Assembly (NCBI GenBank): GCA_022702545.1
Contig: JAHRBC010000001.1
Span: 1,240,001-1,304,000, forward strand
DNA length: 64,000 nt
Direction: 5' to 3'
From: Phycomyces nitens
Taxonomy: Eukaryota > Mucoromycota > Mucoromycetes > Mucorales > Phycomycetaceae
Shown: positions 57,312 through 64,000 of the stretch, piece by piece
How the letters are laid out: each line of letters opens with the position of its first letter
How positions within the stretch are numbered: the stretch's first letter is position 1
The notes under the pieces: model-generated
The model's input: the letters and a program-made list of their open reading frames with translations, nothing else
Database searches by the model: none
Told to the model about the DNA's origin: nothing
Translations under genes and position numbers: made by a program

Positions 57312-59800
57312 GTGGTTGGAAAGAAGGTCTTTCTTTTCGTTTTTCTTTCTTATGGTTTGTAAGACAAGTAAAAACAAGTGTTCTTGGGCACTCAGCACAG
57401 AGAAAGGGTCGGTGTGCTGTGACCGTAAATCTGAAAAAGGAAAAGGAAAGAGCTTGGAGTTTCGGAGCAATTGAAAGCAAGTTAAAAAGTTCTTGTCATT
57501 CAATGTTTTAGGCTACTTTGATGGGTCTACCGGGCATTTATGATCAAAATTATGTTTATTGTATAATAACCACAATGGCCAGGTAGCTTTCCTATGCCTT
57601 GAAGCCTTGATTTCTGATTTCATCAGGCCACAATAAAAAAAATGACATTTTCTTCTTCTTTTAAAGGTGGTTTGATCAAGTTAATTTATATGTTGAGTTA
57701 TTATAGCCGATAGGACCAGCTCAAGTGGCCTACAGTATTGGAATCAAGGACACTGTATAAATGTGTATAATATGAAACAAAACTGTCTGACATATTGCTT
57801 GGAACTGTCAGGAGGTGTAGTTTATTTGCGTAAAATTCCAATTGTATTCTTGCCCTATGATCAAAAGCATTTGGAGCATTACACTGATATGTCTAGACTT
57901 TATTATTATTATTTTTGCAAGACAAAATATTGCCAAGAAATCATTGTAGATTATGAGTATTTGGGTTGTTCTTTGTTTTATTATCAACTGGCCTGGAAGA
58001 GATCATCAGTCTGTAGTCCACTACCTTTTTTTATTTAAATTATGTTCTTAATGATAAGAATGTTGGTTCAACAAAATTGGAATTGTGGTATTCCGGTAGT
58101 GTGACGTGTTTTCGAATAATCTCTTTTATCCGGACCGGAACTTTCCTAAATTGTACATGGCTGCTGTGTAAAAAAAGAGAAGTATCTTGACAGGTTATCC
58201 CATGTCTTATAAACCATTCAGGCAATTTCTTGCCGGGTCTAATAAAATAATATTACTATTTTTTACAGTTTTACCGAAAAATTGAAAATAGCTTGGACAA
58301 TTGGAAAGTTATAAGCCTTTATTGGTTACTGATTATGAGATATGGTCCCGTGTCTACCATGATACAACATATTTCTCTAATGTGCTTTAGAGTTATTGTA
58401 ATAAAGCCACTAGTCCTTTTCATGGAAACTGTCTAGTCAATCTAAAAAGACTGAATGTTTATAACGTATCCACCAATGGTTATAGTCATTGGAAGTATTT
58501 GTTGCATTTCAAGGGTAACAGTAAATCTTCACAGCGTAAATAAGATCCCAGTTACGCATTACTCCACTTCAGTATATTGGTTTTCAGTGATTTTTTTTAC
58601 TCTTCAAGTAGCCCAATTTATATTATTATAATAACTCTAGTACCCAAACCAAAAAGTCTACAAAAAAAAAAGACAAAATCTATAAAACTTGTCTACAAAT
58701 CGATTAATTGATATGCTTAGAATCAGTAAGCTAAAGCAATTCATATTGTACAAAGTTTGCTAACAAGAGTTCACTGCATCTTGAACAATTATTTCTACCA
58801 TTTTTCTCGCATCAACATATCAGATATATTACGTGGACCTTTGCAAGATATTGATTGACGTTCATGACACTCATCCCTTTCTTGCTTTGGTTTCTGGCTA
58901 ACAGAGAGAGAAAGAGAGAGAAGGTACATGAAAAACACTTTTATATTTTATGTATTTACTCGTACTTGACTAGTATCTTGATTTATAGTGAGTCTATTTA
59001 TAGTTTTCTTTTTGTTAGAGTACGGTTGCTATGGGAATGGTCAAGAAGAATACTGCTTTTCATCACAAATGAAACCATTGCCACTGATGCAAAAGCCACG
59101 GATTAAAGCTGACGATTATAACCAGCTTAATGCATTGTACATGACCAGAACTAGCGAGAAGATTAAGCCAACAATACATCCCTTTGAAAACGGCCAGCAG
59201 CACTTGCTTTCCTTGAAAACACAATCGATAAGCCTATTGAAAACCTGTACCAATAGCTGTGAGTTTATTGGGGTGAAAAAAACACATCCCAAAAGACAAC
59301 ACCCAATTCATTTGACTTTGTCTGGCTGGTAATAACCGACAGTTAGACAATATCAGTAAAGCCTAGATACCCCTTGGCCACAAATGAACTTGCACCTTTT
59401 GCCGAATCCATAATTCTCATTTTCAAGTATCTGTCAGCCATAATGTGCTCCATAGTATTTGTATGGTAGGAATATTATATTCAATGCCATTTGATTCTAA
59501 CAATAATTATCCAATTATGTGTGAAAAGAGATTGTCAATATGCAAAACTTATGGGTGTCATTGACACAATATTGCTTTTTTTTTCTAGAATTTTTATTTA
59601 ATTCATTAATGTTCATGTCTTTCGTAAACATTTCTGACAATATTATTAAGCGAAAGAAATTTCAGTTGAGGTCATAAGGGTAATTGTTAGTGCTTTTGAG
59701 GAAGGAGTATTTGGGAATATATATTCGCAAGGGTACAATGCGTGCTGCCATCAATATTTTTTGTATGAGGTATTGCATAACTGTACACAAGCTATAGCTC
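57312..59800. other. AT-rich gap, no supported gene
   Basis: Short frames at 57763-58038 and 58988-59332 (+) have no recognisable content or consistent splice signals. The first 200 bp are the tuberin promoter and leader. A GA-rich run lies near 58899-58921. Confidence 0.45.
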
Positions 59801-59811
59801 ACTGAGTATCA

Positions 59812-60300
59812 TTGCAGAAACCGCCTTGCCTTTGCCCAGCATACCAAAGAGATGAATCAACGCTGGGATCAGGTGATTCAGAGTTATGGATCAAAATTCA
59901 TGCTGCTCCCGCTGTAGGCGGTTGTATGAGTCTGTCAGCTTTGGTAAGAAAAGTACAATATAAACTGTGTACGCTCTATAATTCAGGGTAGTGCAGAATA
60001 TGCCATAATTTAAAGATGTATTTGGTCTGGTGGTTTTGGACCCATGAAAATCTTCGTCAGTAATTGTGAACAATGAGGGTATAAAAATATACTTCAAAAA
60101 CAGGCTAGAATATGAGAAAGACAACTATTTTTATGTTTATAAAAGACAATGCTCTGTGCAATTGAAGCAAAATGGAAAAAGAGTACCAGAAGGATGCACA
60201 TTTGGAAATGATAAAGCGACCTAGACACAGTCCTTATCTCAGTTCAATTGAGAGCATATATACATGCCTTGGGAGAACTGTAAGAACCAAATGACCTCAG
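59812..60300 (+). mobile_element. Tc1/mariner relic IV
   Basis: On the plus strand 'NRLAFAQHTKEMNQRWDQVI' (about 59820-59880) matches the RLxFAxxHxxxxxxWxxVxxSDE block just before the first catalytic aspartate. Next, a VWSGGFGP-like stretch (about 60020-60045) fits the motif that usually follows it. HSPYLSSIESIY (about 60220-60255) matches the SPDLNPIEN(L/H)W block. Frames shift between them and stops are frequent, so this is a dead fragment. No ends were found. Confidence 0.6.
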
Positions 60301-60856
60301 CTAAAAAACCTTCAAGACTTGTAGCAAGTTCTAGAAAAATAATAGTATAAAATACCAGTTAAAGTGTATTTAGATCATTGCAATGCAATGCTAAATCGAT
60401 TACATACACTCACAAAAATAAAGGATTACATACAGAACATCATAATTCCTATAATAATATACTTTTATGAATAGCAAGCTTTTCTTCTTTATTGCAGTAA
60501 ATTTTATTATTGTGTTTTTATAGTAGAAAACAAACAAAAAAAAAGAAATGGCAACATACAGAGGTATATATATCGCAAGAGTCAAGTTTGTGGTATTAGC
60601 CAACCTACAGGACTGTATGTCTACACAAAAATAAAGGCTCGATACGCTCAACTGCTTCCCTTTTAAAATACAAGATACAAAGTTGATACAGAGTTTTTTT
60701 TTATTAGAGAATTCATCATTTAATTCAGGTTATTACAAAAATTGAATAGAAAATCAAGTATACCAAATTAAACAGTAGAGATATATACACTGTAAAGCAT
60801 CTATATACTAACCATATTGTTTTTTTTTCAATTACTTGAATCATCATATAATAAAA
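60301..60856. other. AT-rich gap downstream of the MFS gene
   Basis: Nothing supported. Confidence 0.5.
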
Positions 60857-62948
60857 TTATTGAGCTGCAGAATTATCAAAGCGTTTCTTTCTCCATCGTG
60901 GACCAAATTGCAAAAGAATATAGATAATTATGTTGGAAACAATAAGAATAAGTCCAAGAATAGTGAACATCCAGCCGGTGCCGATTCCTTGAATTCCTGG
61001 ATCAATAGCAACTGTGGCAACCGCACTAATAAAATTTGTGATATTAAAATAATGGCTCGAACGTGGCATTAATACGAAAGACAGCAAATTTTACCCAAGA
61101 ATGCACCTCACAAGGTTGTTGGAAGCAGTAATAGAAGCTCCTTTGCCAGGAAACAAATCGACTAAAAGGGTCTGGGACGTAGTCAGTATACTGACGGCCG
61201 AGAATCCAGCTATTAAACATGGTTTAATTTACGATCGATAAACACTTGTGTAAGCCTATTGTTACCAATAAATTGAAGGAATAGTATGGCACCCAGCGGA
61301 GCATTGATGTTAATACACCAACCATAAATTATTGTAACAGACTGGATAAGGCTTGCATTTATCCACAGCAAGCGAAGACGAACGTAATGAATAGGAAAGT
61401 CTATTGGCATACTGCCGGTAACGGGATCCCTTTTTTCTGATAGACCGAGTTTCTGGCAAAGATATTTAAAATCTCGATCGAGCAGTTTTCCGTTCGATAA
61501 AGACCCAATGAGAGAACCGAAACCCTGACAGAGAAAGCAGAGGCCGACTTGAATCTCACTAAGACCATAATGATCTTTAAAAAGAGACGGTGTTGATACA
61601 AGGAAACAGTACATTACAGAATAATGCAAGCCATTGTAGAGCAAAACCATAAATACATCAGGCTCAATTAAATAATGAAATGGTAATATGAAATTCGGAA
61701 TTGTCCGAAATTGATTTGTAGTCTTGAGATTTAAAGAAGGCTGATTACTCTTCTTTGCAGCCTTTCTTTGTCGTTGGCGTTTGATCCATTGAGTTGGAGT
61801 CGGGTTTGCGTAACCAGATCCGTCTCCTACTAGAGCACGAAGTGTCTCGGGAATTAAGAAGAGGATAAGGAGAAAAACAACAGCTCCGATGATAAATAGG
61901 ATCCAAAAATTGAATCTAATTAAAAATACCCATAGCACGCTTAGAATGTGAAGGTTCGTACACGATGTCCTTGTCCATACCTCCATGATATACTTTCAGA
62001 TACAATTCCGCCAATTACTGGTCCTATAACGGGTCCCAGAAGTTGTCCAGTAGAGTATATGCCAAAGTATGTACCACGTCTGTATTTCGTGGTTTATCAT
62101 TAATACCTAAATACTAATATATATATATATTTATAGCTACCTAGAAGAATCAGAAATGTCTGATACTATGCCAGCACCTGCGTTCAATAGAATCGAGAAA
62201 CAAATGGGTATCAATAACCATGGCTAATAATACAATTATTTCTGTACATAGATTAATGAAGAAAAAACGGAGAACAAAGTAAAACTCACCGATGGCAACG
62301 ACAGAACTTGATCCGAAAGCCTGCAACATTCGTAACACCAAAAGTAACCAATAGGTTCTGGATTCTGCGAGTCCAACACAAGCACCAATATATATTATAA
62401 GTGTCATTAAATAGACTGGACGTCTTCCCCAGACATCGGCAAGAGATCCCCAAAAGGCTGGTGAGATACCCTGAAATACCATGTAGAGCGTAACTGTCAA
62501 GTTGACAAGCTCTGCACTTGTTCCAAAATCCTGTTTTTTTTTAAAAAAAAAAGAATCAAGTAAATACCAACTTTATATTTTGAGCATCACAGTAAACTCG
62601 ACCACTTTACTTACGGCTTGAATTGCATTCAATGCAGGAAAGTAAATGTTTGCCGATAATGGAGAAATCATTCCAGCAGAGGACGAGATAACAACAATAA
62701 GTAATATTCGCCCAGATGAGAAAACAGAATAGGGTTTCTGTACTTCCTCTAGGTCTTTTGTTGGACTAGATCCAGAATCCAGGCGCTCTACATCCTGGTT
62801 TAGCTGGATAGTAGTGTTGGACAAGGTATCGGTGGATTCTAGGCCATCGAATTACATATGAATATGGTCGAAAGAGCTAGTTAGAATCTATATATGCTTT
62901 TCTGATCCGATTTTTGAATGATTTATTTTGTTATTTACCTTTACTCAT
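60857..62948 (-). CDS. MFS transporter, DHA1 drug:H+ antiporter type
   Basis: Proton-coupled membrane transporter of the 12-helix DHA1 group (Qdr/Aqr-like). Minus-strand exons: 62948-62939, 62838-62615, 62530-62290, 62177-62141, 62079-61981, 61915-61266, 61209-61107, 61025-60857; product 510 aa. The N-terminus (about 40 residues) is hydrophilic. Motif A is GSLADVWGRRPVY after helix 2, RMLQAFGSS is in helix 4, and GQLLGPVIGPVIGG is the antiporter motif C in helix 5. A basic central loop (WIKRQRQRKAAKK) separates the halves. The first exon is only 10 nt (ATGAGTAAAG); without it the frame has no ATG because an in-frame stop lies just upstream. Substrate unknown; likely an organic cation, drug or polyamine. 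Confidence 0.9.
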
Positions 62949-64000
62949 TCTTTTAGATCAAGACAAGATCCTGGACAGCTTGTATATGAATTTTAAATAA
63001 AAATTAAATGTAGATTCTAGGTATATATTATCGACTCTCTTAGCTAATGGGTGTATATTTTATGTTATGTACAAGATCAAGAATTATATATCAGTCGGTA
63101 TTAATTGAAAAAAAAAATGGCCTTTTATATTACTTTTTGGAATTTTTAAGCTTTGTAATTCAGTATCTTTTATACTGAATGCCCAGCCTTTTTAACTAAA
63201 CAGTAGACAGGGGGACGATCACTTGTACCTTTTTAAGATTTTTTTTTTTGATGAAATTCGTCTCAGTTAAAAAAGAACACAGGAAAATAGATCCTCCATC
63301 CTTACCCCCTCCCCTCAAGAGAGGATTTTTTGCCTAGACATAAAATGGATAAAATTTAACCCAGTAAATGTACAACGTTAAAATTAAAAGGCAACGTTTT
63401 ACAAGTACAACTATACAAAAAGCATGCTATTTTGGTAATGATATATAAAGGAATATCGGTAGCTATCGTCATTACTTTTATTCTAAAAGTTAAAGACCGT
63501 ATTATGACTCAAACTGGCGGCCTATATACATTGAGCAGACGCATGTATATTTGTAATCAGAACATTTAATAAAGTAGGGTGAAATGCAGATCATCCAAAG
63601 AAAAGCTGCGTCTGTCAAAAAAAACCATCATTTTTGAGCAATTAGACTTGGGATGGTAAAGACGCATTATTTTACAAGAAACATTATTATTTTTTCAGTT
63701 CAATGGATATGGCACTCAATTGCCACTTTAATCTATATCTAAAGCAATGTAAGCCAGAAAATGAATCTTGTAATGTTTTGTTGATTGGCTTGAGGATAAA
63801 GTTGTATTGATAGGCTGATTAAATAGACAATGTTTACATTCATGTGAAAACTAAGCAAATATCGTTAAAGAATATCTCAATTTGTCATATTTAATATAGA
63901 GAATGGTCTTGGAGAATCGAATGGTCATGTAATAACCTATTCAAAAGCCTGGTACTTTTTTGGCATCCAACTCTTTCTATTATTTTCAAGATGGACGAGT
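62949..64000. other. AT-rich DNA to the window end, no gene seen
   Basis: Contains the promoter of the MFS gene at its left side. A CCCCTCCCCTC run lies at 63306-63316. No coding signal on either strand. Confidence 0.5.

Noticed and set aside
58855..59332. Two overlapping plus-strand frames (83 and 114 codons)
   Set aside because: No recognisable domain and no promoter-like context; possibly eroded transposon DNA but not supportable.

Overview
The window looks like nuclear DNA of a filamentous fungus, most likely a Mucoromycota (Mucorales-type) species. It is AT-rich with many simple repeats. Genes are split by short introns of about 45-100 nt. It carries a tuberin (TSC2) gene, a sterol glucosyltransferase of the Atg26 type, a PAK-like kinase and several Tc1/mariner relics. 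Species cannot be fixed from the sequence alone. No rRNA, tRNA or CRISPR array was found.

Left part (0.9-15.5 kb), compact housekeeping genes: a secreted pepsin-type aspartic protease (891-2381, +), a Dcr2-like metallophosphoesterase with an N-terminal DLN-repeat region (2745-5460, +), kynurenine 3-monooxygenase (5565-7449, -), Arp2/3 subunit ARPC1 (8067-9428, +), a mitochondrial-looking OLA1/YchF ATPase (9665-11401, -), a possible small unrecognised gene (11672-11963, +) and a Ste20/PAK-family kinase (13597-15498, +). Exon structures were worked out by hand and stay in frame from start to stop.

15.5-22.5 kb: simple repeats, a decayed Mutator-like element whose transposase is followed by an OTU-type cysteine protease domain (about 17.0-19.0 kb), ribosomal protein S19 (20486-21250, +), and a partial RPA-C/MEIOB-like zinc-ribbon gene (21412-22035, -).

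22.5-46.4 kb, accessory region: eight intronless paralogues of a small secreted protein (133-147 aa, signal peptide, paired cysteines, Y/QPxNxTxW motif, resembling the Kre9/KNH N-terminal domain). They are spread through AT-rich DNA among Tc1/mariner relics and one nearly complete LINE retrotransposon (40307-45607, 14-bp target-site duplication). Three copies sit in a duplicated unit of about 1.5 kb; two of these form a large inverted repeat around a transposon relic. Five of the eight genes keep exactly 59 bp between a TATAAATA box and the ATG. In one copy pair the 3' flanks are almost identical while the C-terminal half of the coding sequence has diverged strongly. I regard this family as the most interesting content.

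Right part (47.5-64 kb): Atg26-type sterol 3-beta-glucosyltransferase (47513-51898, -), tuberin/TSC2 (52388-57311, -), another Tc1/mariner relic (about 59.8-60.3 kb) and a DHA1-type MFS transporter (60857-62948, -). Two GC-AG introns (in the KMO and ATG26 genes) share the donor GCAAGT.
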